Source: Nocardia brasiliensis ATCC 700358 (GTDB lineage Bacteria; Actinomycetota; Actinomycetes; Mycobacteriales; Mycobacteriaceae). From it: a stretch of 64,000 nucleotides of DNA. The notes under the pieces were generated by a model. It had not been told where the DNA came from. It worked only from the letters and a program-made list of their open reading frames with translations, and searched no databases. Where the stretch lies: positions 9,176,001 to 9,240,000 of the forward strand of contig NC_018681.1 of assembly GCF_000250675.2 (NCBI RefSeq), in the 5' to 3' direction. A program made the translations under genes and the position numbers. Position 1 is the first letter of the stretch, and each line of letters begins with the position of its first letter. This document shows positions 16,169 through 25,055 of this stretch, piece after piece.

Positions 16169-16520
16169 CCATGCAGGCTATCGCATCGGTGTCGACGGAC
16201 CGCCGACAGCTCCCGCGCAACCCTGCAGCACCCGGCGCGTCACCACTGCGGACAAGCGCTTTCCACACTGCGCCGGGACAGCTCGCGGACCTAGCAACCA
16301 AACGCACTGTTGGGTCCGCCGAGCGGAGAATGCCAACTCTGCGGTATCGCGAAACCGGTGTGCCGCAGCCGCATACCGACGGGTGGGTAACCCGGGAACA
16401 GAGATCGGCACGGGCGCGCGAACGGAGTCAGCGCAGCCCGATTTTCAGTACTGCGGTGTGCACGTTCTACCCTGATAGACGAAGTTTGTCGGGGATCGGC
16501 GATAACAAGAAGGCAGGACC
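16169..16520. other. Gene-free stretch between the SdpI-like gene and leuS
   Basis: These 352 bases carry the divergent promoters of the SdpI-like gene and leuS. I looked for a T-box leader, a leucine-rich leader peptide and strong hairpins and found none. TACCCT at about 16468-16473 could be the leuS -10 element. No other signal stands out. Confidence 0.5.
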
Positions 16521-19367
16521 GTGCAGGACACTCGTGCGACCGATAGCGATGTACCCGAGCATCGGTACAACGCCGCGCTTGCCGCCCGTATCGAAGCGCG
16601 TTGGCAGCGGACGTGGGCCGACCGCGGGACCTTCCATGCGCCGAACCCGGTCGGTCCGCTAGCGGGCGACACCCCGGCGGACAAGCTTTTCATCCAGGAC
16701 ATGTTCCCGTACCCGTCGGGGGCGGGCCTGCACGTCGGGCATCCGCTCGGCTACATCGCCACCGACACGTTCGCGCGGTATCACCGGATGCACGGCCGCA
16801 ACGTGCTGCACGCGCTCGGCTTCGATGCCTTCGGCCTGCCCGCCGAGCAGTACGCGGTACAGACCGGCGCGCACCCGCGGGTGACCACCGAGTCGAACAT
16901 CGCCAACATGCAGCGCCAGCTGAGCAGACTCGGACTCGGCCACGACAGCAGGCGCTCGTTCGCGACCACCGATCCGGCGTACTACCGCTGGACCCAGTGG
17001 ATCTTCCTGCGCATCTACAACTCCTGGTACGACCAGGAACTCGACCGCGCGCGCCCGATCACCGAGCTCGAAGCTCAATTCGCCAGTGGCGCACGGCCGG
17101 TCCCGGACGGCAAGACGTGGGACGGGCTCTCGGCCACCGAGCGCGGCGCGCTGCTGGACTCGTATCGCCTGGTCTACCTGACCGATTCGATGGTCAACTG
17201 GTGCCCCGGCCTCGGCACGGTGCTGTCCAACGAGGAGGTCACCGCCGACGGCCGCAGCGAGCGCGGCAACTTCCCCGTGTTCCGTAAGCGCCTGTGGCAG
17301 TGGATGATGCGGATCACCGCCTACGCCGACCGGCTGATCGACGACCTGGACCACCTGGACTGGTCGGATCAGGTGAAGGCGATGCAGCGCAACTGGATCG
17401 GCCGCTCGCGCGGCGCCCAGGTGAAGTTCGACGTCGCGGGCGAGCAGATCGAAGTGTTCACCACCCGGCCCGACACCCTGTTCGGCGCGACCTACGTGGT
17501 GCTCGCACCGGAACACGAACTGGTGGACAAGCTGACCGCGGCGGCGTGGCCGGACGGCACCGATCCGCGCTGGACCAACGGTGGCGCCGCGAATCCCGCG
17601 GATGCCGTTGCGGCGTACCGCAAGTCGATCGTGGCGAAGTCGGATCTGGAGCGCCAGGAGAACAAGGAGAAGACCGGCGTCTTCCTCGGCGTCCATGCCG
17701 TGAACCCGGCCAACGGCCGAGCCGTGCCGGTCTTCGTCGCCGACTACGTGCTGAGCGGCTACGGCACCGGCGCGATCATGGCGGTGCCCGGCCACGACCA
17801 GCGCGACTGGGAATTCGCCACCGTGCTCGGCCTGCCGATCGTGGAGGTCATCACCGGCGGCGACCTCGCCGAGGCCGCGTACTCCGGTGACGGCGCGCTG
17901 GTGAACTCCGGCTATCTCGACGGACTGTCCGTCGAGGAGGCCAAGGCGACCATCATCGCCCGGCTGGAAGCCGACGGTCACGGCACCGGCACCATCCAGT
18001 ACAAGCTGCGCGACTGGCTGTTCGCCCGCCAGCGTTACTGGGGCGAGCCCTTCCCGATCGTCTTCGACGAGGACGGCAGGCCGCACGCGCTGCCGGAATC
18101 GATGCTGCCCGTGGAGCTTCCGGAGCTGGACGATTTCGCCCCGGTCACCTTCGACCCGGACGACGCCGACTCCGAGCCGTCACCGCCGCTGGCCAAGGCC
18201 ACCGAGTGGGTCAACGTCGAACTGGACCTGGGCGACGGCCCGAAGATGTACCGGCGCGACACCAACGTCATGCCGAACTGGGCGGGCAGCTCGTGGTATC
18301 AGCTGCGCTACGCCGACCCGACCAACCCGGAAGCGTTCTGCGCCAAGGAGAACGAGCAGTACTGGCTCGGCCCGCGTCCGGCCGAACACGGCCCGGACGA
18401 TCCGGGCGGTGTCGATCTGTACATCGGCGGCATGGAGCACGCGGTGCTGCACCTGCTGTACGCCCGGTTCTGGCAGAAGGTGCTGTTCGATCTGGGTGAT
18501 GTCAGCGGCCGGGAACCGTACCGAAAGCTGTTCAACCAGGGCTACATCCAGGCCTACGCCTACACCGACGCCCGCGGCGCGTACGTGCCCGCGGCCGAGA
18601 TCGTCGAGCGGGACGGCAAGTTCTTCTGGACCGAACCGGGCGGCACCGAGATCGAGGTGTTCCAGGAGTACGGCAAGATCGGCAAGTCGCTGAAGAACGC
18701 GGTCTCGCCGGACGAGATGTACGACCTCTACGGCGCGGACACCTTCCGCTTCTACGAGATGTCGATGGGCCCGCTGGACAGCTCGCGGCCGTGGGCGACC
18801 AAGGACGTCGTGGGCGCGCACCGGTTCCTGCAGCGGGTGTGGCGGCTGGTGGTGGACGAGGAGACCGGCGCGGTGCGCGTCGCCGAACTCGATCCCACGC
18901 CGGAAACGCTGCGCCTGCTGCACAAGACCATCGCCGGTGTCGACGAGGACTACGCCGCGCTGCGCGACAACACCGCGGGCGCCAAGCTGATCGAGCTGAC
19001 GAACCATCTCACCAAGACCTATCCCGACGGCGCGCCGCGCGCCGTGGTGGAGGCGCTGGTGCTGATGCTGGCGCCGCTGTCCCCGCATATCGCCGAGGAG
19101 ATGTGGGAACGCCTGGGACACAACGAGTCCCTGGCGCACGGCCCGTTCCCGGTGGCCGATCCCGCGCTGCTGGTGCAGGAGTCCGTCGAGTACCCGATTC
19201 AGGTGAACGGCAAGGTCCGCAGCCGAATCCAGGTCCCCGCCGACGCCGACAACGCCGCGATCGAGGCCGCCGCCCTCACCGACGAAAAGATCGCGGCCCT
19301 CCTCAACGGCGCCGCCCCCCGCAAACTGATCGTCGTCCCCGGCCGCCTGATCAACATCGTCGCCTGA
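16521..19367 (+). CDS. leuS: Leucyl-tRNA synthetase
   Basis: The 948-residue class I synthetase attaches leucine to tRNA-Leu. The HIGH-type motif is PYPSGAGLHVGHPLGYIATD, and the KMSKS-type motif is GKIGKSLKNAVSPDEMYD. The large editing (CP1) domain is present, with TTRPDTLFGATYVVLAPEH and the GTGAIMAVPGHDQRDWEFA block that clears mischarged tRNA. The C-terminal domain ends with YPIQVNGKVRSRIQVPAD and LIVVPGRLINIV, the usual bacterial ending. The GTG start follows AAGGCAGG. The length is normal for actinobacteria. As in M. tuberculosis it is an anchor of the conserved backbone of this region. Confidence 0.98.
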   Translation: MQDTRATDSDVPEHRYNAALAARIEARWQRTWADRGTFHAPNPVGPLAGDTPADKLFIQDMFPYPSGAGLHVGHPLGYIATDTFARYHRMHGRNVLHALGFDAFGLPAEQYAVQTGAHPRVTTESNIANMQRQLSRLGLGHDSRRSFATTDPAYYRWTQWIFLRIYNSWYDQELDRARPITELEAQFASGARPVPDGKTWDGLSATERGALLDSYRLVYLTDSMVNWCPGLGTVLSNEEVTADGRSERGNFPVFRKRLWQWMMRITAYADRLIDDLDHLDWSDQVKAMQRNWIGRSRGAQVKFDVAGEQIEVFTTRPDTLFGATYVVLAPEHELVDKLTAAAWPDGTDPRWTNGGAANPADAVAAYRKSIVAKSDLERQENKEKTGVFLGVHAVNPANGRAVPVFVADYVLSGYGTGAIMAVPGHDQRDWEFATVLGLPIVEVITGGDLAEAAYSGDGALVNSGYLDGLSVEEAKATIIARLEADGHGTGTIQYKLRDWLFARQRYWGEPFPIVFDEDGRPHALPESMLPVELPELDDFAPVTFDPDDADSEPSPPLAKATEWVNVELDLGDGPKMYRRDTNVMPNWAGSSWYQLRYADPTNPEAFCAKENEQYWLGPRPAEHGPDDPGGVDLYIGGMEHAVLHLLYARFWQKVLFDLGDVSGREPYRKLFNQGYIQAYAYTDARGAYVPAAEIVERDGKFFWTEPGGTEIEVFQEYGKIGKSLKNAVSPDEMYDLYGADTFRFYEMSMGPLDSSRPWATKDVVGAHRFLQRVWRLVVDEETGAVRVAELDPTPETLRLLHKTIAGVDEDYAALRDNTAGAKLIELTNHLTKTYPDGAPRAVVEALVLMLAPLSPHIAEEMWERLGHNESLAHGPFPVADPALLVQESVEYPIQVNGKVRSRIQVPADADNAAIEAAALTDEKIAALLNGAAPRKLIVVPGRLINIVA

Positions 19368-19384
19368 CCCACCCGAGTAGCCCT

Positions 19385-19603
19385 GTGTCGAAGACCGAAT
19401 ACCGTGCGCTGCATTTCTCGCAGGCGAATCCGCGGGGGGCTGGGCAGGGGGACGTGCCTGCGCTGTTGCGGGCGATCGCCGCGACGCTGACGGAACTCGG
19501 CGCGGTCAGCGTGCAGGATCTGGTGCTGCACAACGAAGTTACCGCCGAAGGTGACTGGCCGTCGGTCACGGTCTACTACACCAGGACCGACGGCGACGAC
19601 TGA
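19385..19603 (+). CDS. Small conserved hypothetical protein
   Basis: A 72-residue frame begins with GTG 17 bases after the leuS stop. The protein is MSKTEYRALHFSQANP, then a helix (VPALLRAIAATLTELGAVSVQDLVLHNEV) and a strand-like end (WPSVTVYYTRTDGDD). Codon use looks like the neighbouring genes (G/C in third positions), and the short gap to leuS suggests co-transcription. I recognise no family. A ribosome site is not clear, so leuS read-through or re-initiation may drive it. Confidence 0.55.
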   Translation: MSKTEYRALHFSQANPRGAGQGDVPALLRAIAATLTELGAVSVQDLVLHNEVTAEGDWPSVTVYYTRTDGDD

Positions 19604-19696
19604 TCGACGGCGACGGTGACCGGCCCGTGCGCGAACCGGTTTCGGCCCCTTCCTTTCCGGCAGACGGAACGGGAAGGGGCCGTAGTCTTTCCGGTG

Positions 19697-20398
19697 CTAG
19701 CTGGGCATCGGGCGGAGCACGATCTCAGTGGGGTGGGCGTCGCGCGGGGTTTCGACGGCGGTACGGACCGCGCCGGCCACGGTCTCCGCGCGCAGGAACT
19801 GCTCCGGCTGGTATTCGCGGCCCTCGTGAGCGATGATCTCGCGCTGCATATCGGTGTCGATGCGGCCGGGGTGGATGGCGGTGACGCGCAGGGCGGGCTC
19901 CTCCAGCCGCAGGGCATCGCCGAAGGCACGCAACGCGAACTTGCTCGCGGCGTAGGAGGCCCAGCCCGCGTTGGCGCGCAGCCCCGCGCCCGAATTGATC
20001 AGCACCACATGGCCGTTCGCGACCCGCAACGCGGGCAGCAGCAGGCGGGTCAGCTCGGCGACGGCGATCACGTTGGCTTCCAACGTATGTCGCCACTGCT
20101 CTACGGTGGACTCGGCGATGCTGTTCAGATCCGCGACACCGGCGTTGTGCACCAACACATCCAGGCGCGGGATCTGCGCGGTCGCCGCGGCCACCGCCGG
20201 GTAGTCGGTCAGCTCGACCGGCCACGCGGTCGCGCCGGGCAGCTCGTCGAGAACAGGACGCAGCGCGTCGGCCGATCGGGCACCGAGCAGCAGGTCGTGG
20301 GTCGGCGCGAGCTCTCGGGCGATGGCGGCGCCGAGCCCACGGCTCGCACCGGTGATCAGCGCGGTCGGCTTCGGGGAGCTGGTCACGGCATTGGTCAT
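19697..20398 (-). CDS. Short-chain dehydrogenase/reductase (SDR)
   Basis: This 233-residue protein is a classical SDR: the nucleotide-binding TGASRGLGAAIA (residues 15-26), the structural NAG in LVHNAGVADL, the catalytic Ser in LINSGAG and the YAASK catalytic pair (Y-x3-K). IHPGRIDTDM follows, as in most members. It is a little short, with the ending trimmed. It oxidises or reduces an alcohol or ketone using NAD(P); the substrate is unknown. The start is the ATG at 20398, giving MTNAVTSSPKPTALITGAS. A palindrome that recurs before the DrrAB-like exporter lies just upstream. Confidence 0.88.
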   Translation of the reverse strand: MTNAVTSSPKPTALITGASRGLGAAIARELAPTHDLLLGARSADALRPVLDELPGATAWPVELTDYPAVAAATAQIPRLDVLVHNAGVADLNSIAESTVEQWRHTLEANVIAVAELTRLLLPALRVANGHVVLINSGAGLRANAGWASYAASKFALRAFGDALRLEEPALRVTAIHPGRIDTDMQREIIAHEGREYQPEQFLRAETVAGAVRTAVETPRDAHPTEIVLRPMPS

Positions 20399-20432
20399 GC
20401 GCCCCACCGTAATAGCCCAGGAAAACAGAGCG

Positions 20433-20442
20433 ATGCATGCAT
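20433..20442. promoter_or_regulatory. ATGCATGCAT palindrome upstream of the SDR gene
   Basis: A 10-base palindrome sits 35 bases before the SDR start, in an A+T-rich patch (ATATATCGATCG follows). The same core is in the exporter leader at 6228-6239, also about 36 bases before the start codon, so a common repressor is possible. Confidence 0.35.
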
Positions 20443-20593
20443 ATATCGATCGACCATCTCGAGCAGTGAAATACGGACGGGGCATTCGAGAGTGACAACC
20501 GCCGCGCACGAGCCCCCCGCCACCAGGTGGGACGAGGCCGAGTCGGACATCACAGAACGGGCGTACTTGCGGGTGGCACCGCAGAATAGGGGG

Positions 20594-21931
20594 ATGGCAC
20601 ACCCGGGGTTCACGCCCACGCAGCTCGCGGCCCGCGCCGCGTATCTGCTGCGCGGCAACGACCTGGGCACGATGACCAGCGCGGCGCCGCGCCTGTATCC
20701 GCACATGTGGAGCTGGGACGCCGCGTTCGTCGCGGTCGGCTTGGCGCCGCTGAGCGTGGAACGGGCCGTGATCGAGCTCGACACGCTGCTCTCGGCGCAG
20801 TGGAAGAACGGCATGATCCCGCACATCGTGTTCGCCAACGGCGTCGACGGCTACTTTCCGGGTCCCGCGCGGTGGGAGTGCCGCAGGCTGGCCGCGAACG
20901 CGCCCGACGGGCCGGACACCTCCGGGATCACCCAGCCGCCGGTGCACGCCATCGCGGTGCAGCGCATCCTCGATCACTCGCGCAGGCACGGCCGCAGCAC
21001 CCGCGCGGTCGCGGAGGACTTCCTGCACCGGCGCTGGCCCGACCTGGTGCGCTGGCATCGCTGGCTGGCGCACGCCCGCGACCCCAAGGAAACCGGCCGG
21101 ATCACGCTGTATCACGGCTGGGAATCCGGTATGGACAATTCGCCGCGCTGGGATCGGGCCTACGCCAACGTGGTGCCCGAGGATCTGCCGCCCTACCGGC
21201 GCGAGGACACCGCGGTGGTCGCCGACCCCACCCAGCGCCCGAGCGATCGCGAGTACGACCGTTATCTCTGGCTGGTGGAGCAGATGCGGCGGGCGGGCTA
21301 CGACGACTATCAGCTTTCCTCGACGATGAGTTTCGCCGTCGAGGACGTGTTCGTCACCGGGATCTTCGCGCTGGCGTGCGAGGTGCTCGCGCACATCGGC
21401 GAGGAGTACAAGCAGCCGCACGCCGACGTGCGCGAGCTGTACATGTGGGCCGATCGGTTCCGGGCTGGCGTCGTCGCGACGACGGACCCGCGCACCGGCG
21501 CGGCCCGGGATTACGATGTGCGCGCGCAGCGCTGGATCAGCACCGAGACGCTGGCGATGTTCGCGCCGCTGTTGTGCGGCGGGCTGGCGCGCGATACCGA
21601 GCGGGCGCTGCTGCGCACGTTCGAGGGTCCGCGCTTCTGCGGGCATCCCGACTTGCGCTACGCGCTGCCGCCCTCGACCTCGCCGGTGTCGCGGGAGTTC
21701 CGGTCCCGCGAATATTGGCGCGGGCCGGTATGGCCGGTGATGAGCTGGCTGTTCTCCTGGGTGTTCGCCCGGCGTGGCTGGGCCGAACGCTCGTTCATGC
21801 TGCGGGCCGAGGGGCTGCGCCAGGCCAGCGACGGCAGCTTCGCCGAGTACTACGAGCCGTTCACCGGCGAACCGCTCGGCAGCATGCAGCAGTCGTGGAC
21901 CGCCGCCTCGGTGCTGGATTGGCTGGGCTGA
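20594..21931 (+). CDS. ggh: Glucosylglycerate hydrolase (GH63-like)
   Basis: The 445-residue protein closely follows the mycobacterial glucosylglycerate hydrolase: FTPTQLAARAAYLLRGNDLG, LYPHMWSWDAAFVAVGLAPLS, the active-site region GWESGMDNSPRWD, and FAEYYEPFTGEPLGSMQQSWTAASVLDWL with candidate catalytic acids. The enzyme frees glucose and glycerate from glucosylglycerate, a solute that mycobacteria store under nitrogen limitation and consume when nitrogen returns. The start is taken at ATG 20594 because the known family begins just before FTPTQLA. A GTG at 20492 would add 34 unconserved residues. It is divergent from the SDR gene. Confidence 0.85.
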   Translation: MAHPGFTPTQLAARAAYLLRGNDLGTMTSAAPRLYPHMWSWDAAFVAVGLAPLSVERAVIELDTLLSAQWKNGMIPHIVFANGVDGYFPGPARWECRRLAANAPDGPDTSGITQPPVHAIAVQRILDHSRRHGRSTRAVAEDFLHRRWPDLVRWHRWLAHARDPKETGRITLYHGWESGMDNSPRWDRAYANVVPEDLPPYRREDTAVVADPTQRPSDREYDRYLWLVEQMRRAGYDDYQLSSTMSFAVEDVFVTGIFALACEVLAHIGEEYKQPHADVRELYMWADRFRAGVVATTDPRTGAARDYDVRAQRWISTETLAMFAPLLCGGLARDTERALLRTFEGPRFCGHPDLRYALPPSTSPVSREFRSREYWRGPVWPVMSWLFSWVFARRGWAERSFMLRAEGLRQASDGSFAEYYEPFTGEPLGSMQQSWTAASVLDWLG

Positions 21932-22025
21932 ACCACCCGGTTCGCATGCCGTTGGGTAAATGTTCCGCAACTGCCTCTTACGCAACACTGGTCACAGGAA
22001 GATCAAATAGCTATCGTCGAAAGCC

Positions 22026-22760
22026 ATGGACATCCCTCGTTGGAGCTCGACCATCCGTCGCCGCGGTTCGGCACTGACCCTGCTCGCGCTCACCGGCATC
22101 CTCACCGCAACCCTGCCGGGCACCGCGGTGGCGACGCCGACCGGCCCGGACGTCTCGTCCTGGCAGCACATCGACGGGCGGCTGATCGACTGGTTCGCGG
22201 TCAAGCGTTCCGGCCACGACTTCGCCATGGTGAAGGCCACCGAGGGCCTCAGCTACATCAACCCGTACTTCGTCCCGGACAGCTTGCTGATGCGGGCGGC
22301 CGGGGTGGCCCGCGGGACCTACCACTACGCCCGGCCGAACCTGCCGCCCGAACCGCAGGCCGCGCTGTACGCGACCGTGGTGCTCGGGCAGAACGGCGCA
22401 CTGGACCTGCCGCCGGTGCTCGACCTGGAGACCACCGGCGGACTGCCGCCCGCCGCGCTGATCGACTGGACGCGGCGGTATCTCAACACGGTGCAGGCCC
22501 TCACCGGGCGAGTCCCGATCGTCTACACCTATCCGCACTTCTGGCGGACGGCGATGGCCGATACCAACGAGTTCACCCGGTATCCGCTGTGGATCGCCGA
22601 CTACCGGGACAACGACGATCCCGAGGTACCGGGCGGCTGGCCGCACTGGACCTTCTGGCAGACCACCGACAGCGGCCGGATCGACGGCATCGCGGGTAAC
22701 ACCGACCTGAACCGCTACAGCGGCGCGCAGGGCGATTTCGCCCGCTTCGCCAACATGTAG
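22026..22760 (+). CDS. Secreted GH25 lysozyme (N-acetylmuramidase)
   Basis: The 244-residue protein has a signal peptide (twin Arg-Arg then LTLLALTGILTATLPGTAVA) and a GH25 domain. Active-site features are GPDVSSWQHIDGRLIDW (first catalytic Asp), FAMVKATEGLSYINPYF, LDLETTG (D-x-E pair) and the FWQTTDSGRIDGIAGNTDLNRY ending. GH25 enzymes cut the beta-1,4 bond between N-acetylmuramic acid and N-acetylglucosamine in peptidoglycan. There is no wall-binding repeat, so it is the catalytic domain alone. It may serve wall turnover, near other wall genes in this region. Confidence 0.88.
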   Translation: MDIPRWSSTIRRRGSALTLLALTGILTATLPGTAVATPTGPDVSSWQHIDGRLIDWFAVKRSGHDFAMVKATEGLSYINPYFVPDSLLMRAAGVARGTYHYARPNLPPEPQAALYATVVLGQNGALDLPPVLDLETTGGLPPAALIDWTRRYLNTVQALTGRVPIVYTYPHFWRTAMADTNEFTRYPLWIADYRDNDDPEVPGGWPHWTFWQTTDSGRIDGIAGNTDLNRYSGAQGDFARFANM

Positions 22761-22776
22761 CGCCACCCGGAAACCA

Positions 22777-22816
22777 CGAAACCGCCACTCCTGCAGGGGA
22801 TACAGTGGCGGTTTCG
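22777..22816. terminator. Bidirectional hairpin terminator between the lysozyme and phoX genes
   Basis: A perfect 13-base inverted repeat, CGAAACCGCCACT with its complement, encloses a 14-base loop. It lies between two convergent stop codons and has A/T-rich outer arms suited to termination from both sides. Confidence 0.85.
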
Positions 22817-22835
22817 CAGGGCGGCGCACCGGACG

Positions 22836-24911
22836 CTAAGCGCCGATCCGGCCGCCGTTCTTCTTCCACACCGCGGCAACCGAAGGACGCGGTTGCGCGG
22901 TGCCGCCGTCGGGCCAGTGCGACAGCGGGTTCTCGGGGGTGGCGTCGTCGGACTCGCCGGGATGCTGCACGCACACCAGCACGCGCGACTCGGTGACCAC
23001 CGGGCCGCAGGTCTCCGCACCGCGCGGCACCGTCAGGAATTGTTTGGTGGCACCGCGATTCGCGCCGTCGAGCACGACGGAGAACAGGCCGTCATTCGAC
23101 TTGAGCGCGTTGCCGTCGGTGGAGATCCACAGGTTGCCGTACGGGTCGAAGGCCAGGTTGTCCGGGCAGGAGATCGGGCTGACCTTCGACTTGTCGTATC
23201 CGGCGAAGTAGGTGTCCGCGGCGTTCGGGTCACCGCAGACCAGCAGCAGCGACCAGGTGAACTTCGTGCCCGCGTGCTCGTCCTCGATCTCCAGGATCTG
23301 GCCGTTCTTGTTCAGGTTGCGCGGATTCGCCTCGTCCGGGCCCTGTTTGCCGCTGGCCCCGCGATTGTCGTTGTTGGTCAACGCGACATAGACCTTGCCG
23401 GTGTACGGGTTGGCCTCGAAGTCCTCGGGACGGTCCATCTTGGTGGCGCCGACCTTGTCCGCGGCCAGCCGGGTGAACACCGCGACCTCTTCCGCGCTCA
23501 TGCCGTCGACCAGCGATTTGCCCTTGCCGTCCGCGCCGGTCTCCAGCAGCGGAATCCATTGGCCGGTACCGGTGAAACCCTTGTCGGAGGGCTTCGCCCC
23601 GGTGCCGTCGACCTTGTCCGGATGGTCGCCGGTGAGCTTGGCGACGTAGAGCGTGCCCGCGTCCAGGATGGTCAGGTTGTGCCGCATGCTCGATGCGCCC
23701 GCACCCGATTCCATTTTGCGCGACGACACGAATTTGTACATGTAGTCGAACTTTTCGTCGTCGCCGGTGTAGGAGACGACCTCACCCTTCGCGGTGACGT
23801 AGATGGTGGCGCCCTCGTGCTTGAGCCGGCCCATCGCGGTGTGCTTGATCGGGGTCGAGGTGGGATCCCACGGATCCACCTCCACCACGTAGCCGAATCG
23901 GTTGGCCTCGTTGGGTTCCTGGGCCAGGTCGAACCGCTTGTCGGCACGCTCCCACTGGTTGGGCGTCTTACCCGCGGCGAAGCCGTACCGTTTGGCGCGG
24001 GCGGCCGCGGTGGCCTCGGTGAGCTTGTCGCCGTTGGCGAAGTAGCCGTTGAAGTTCTCTTCGCCGGAAAGGACTGTGCCCCAGGGGGTCACGCCGCCCG
24101 CACAGTTGGCGAAGGTGCCGAGCACCTTGGTGCCGGTCGGATCGGCGGAGGTCTTGACCAGATCACTGCCCGCGGCCGGACCGGTGAGCTTGAACTCGGT
24201 GGTCGCGGTGATCCTGCGGTTGTACTTGCCGAAGGCGGGGGTCAGCTTGCCCGTACCCGCTTCGCCGCGCACCTCGACCACGGTCAGGCCGTGCGCGGCC
24301 TGAGTGATCGCGATCTGCTCATCGGTCGGTGCGTCCTTGTTGTATCCGCGGAACATGTGCGGGCCCGTGGTGTATTCGTGATTCACCACGAGCAGGAAGC
24401 CATTCGCCTGCCCCTCGATCGGCAACAGCGCGGCGAAGTCGTTGTTGTAGCCGAATTGCTTGGCCTGCGCGGCCGCCGTCTGCTTGTCGAAATCGAATGC
24501 GGGCGCGTCCGCGAAAAGCGGATCACCCCAGCGGATCACGACACCCTGCTCGTAGCCCTCCGGGATCACGAGCGCGTCTTCCTTGTTCGGCGCGACCGCC
24601 GCGAAGTCGGTGCCGGTCCCGGGCGGGCCGCTGGGCGACGGGCCGGCCGACCCCGTCTGCTCGACGTCGTCGCCGCAGGCCGCGAGCACACTGCCGGCGC
24701 CGACGGCGAGCACGGCCGCCGCGCCGCCCTTGATCAGGCCGCGCCGGTTCAGCGAGCTGACGATGTCACCGAAGTAGGCGCCGGCCGAGGTGTTGGGGAC
24801 CTCGTGGAAACACGCGTTCGCACATTTGTATTCACACGTGACCGCGGCGCGCGAGGACTGGCCGTCGTGTTTCACGAACAAGGCGAGGGGCTGGAAACTC
24901 ACGAACGGCAC
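22836..24911 (-). CDS. PhoX family phosphatase (DUF839)
   Basis: This protein of about 691 residues is a PhoX-type iron/calcium alkaline phosphatase. After TCEYKCANACFHEVPNTS comes a Tat signal (LNRRGLIKGGAAAVLAVGAGS), then the beta-propeller with NHEYTTGPHMFRGYN, CAGGVTPWGTVLSGEENFNGYF, ALTNNDNRG, and CPDNLAFDPYGNLWISTDGN. The conserved Cys block before the Tat motif is usual in actinobacterial members. The start is unsure: GTG at 24911 or 24902, or TTG at 24944; none has a good ribosome site. The enzyme would release phosphate from organic phosphates outside the cell. Confidence 0.85.
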   Translation of the reverse strand: MPFVSFQPLALFVKHDGQSSRAAVTCEYKCANACFHEVPNTSAGAYFGDIVSSLNRRGLIKGGAAAVLAVGAGSVLAACGDDVEQTGSAGPSPSGPPGTGTDFAAVAPNKEDALVIPEGYEQGVVIRWGDPLFADAPAFDFDKQTAAAQAKQFGYNNDFAALLPIEGQANGFLLVVNHEYTTGPHMFRGYNKDAPTDEQIAITQAAHGLTVVEVRGEAGTGKLTPAFGKYNRRITATTEFKLTGPAAGSDLVKTSADPTGTKVLGTFANCAGGVTPWGTVLSGEENFNGYFANGDKLTEATAAARAKRYGFAAGKTPNQWERADKRFDLAQEPNEANRFGYVVEVDPWDPTSTPIKHTAMGRLKHEGATIYVTAKGEVVSYTGDDEKFDYMYKFVSSRKMESGAGASSMRHNLTILDAGTLYVAKLTGDHPDKVDGTGAKPSDKGFTGTGQWIPLLETGADGKGKSLVDGMSAEEVAVFTRLAADKVGATKMDRPEDFEANPYTGKVYVALTNNDNRGASGKQGPDEANPRNLNKNGQILEIEDEHAGTKFTWSLLLVCGDPNAADTYFAGYDKSKVSPISCPDNLAFDPYGNLWISTDGNALKSNDGLFSVVLDGANRGATKQFLTVPRGAETCGPVVTESRVLVCVQHPGESDDATPENPLSHWPDGGTAQPRPSVAAVWKKNGGRIGA

Positions 24912-25055
24912 GCTAAACGATCCGGACAATCCAGAAACGGACAAAAGGTGAACAGCGGAACAATTAGGTAACCCTCAGTTTGCCCAGCTACCGCTCGGCA
25001 CAAACAAATGCCGCGCTCTCCGCATGATTCGGAGCAGCGCGGCATTCGCCGGGCT

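Noticed and set aside
16169..16520. T-box or leader-peptide attenuator before leuS
   Set aside because: No specifier-loop structure, no T-box consensus and no leucine-rich short frame with terminator/antiterminator arms were found.
21929..21955. A third SigL-like site (TGAACC with CGTTGG) before the GH25 gene
   Set aside because: The spacing is only 15 bases, the -10 part is weak, and the -35 overlaps the stop codon of the preceding gene.
19697..21988. A 763-codon leftward open frame running through the glucosylglycerate hydrolase gene into the SDR gene
   Set aside because: Only the last 233 codons (the SDR) have family motifs. The upstream part is antisense to the hydrolase and consists of Arg/Gly/Pro-rich sequence typical of G+C-rich shadow frames.
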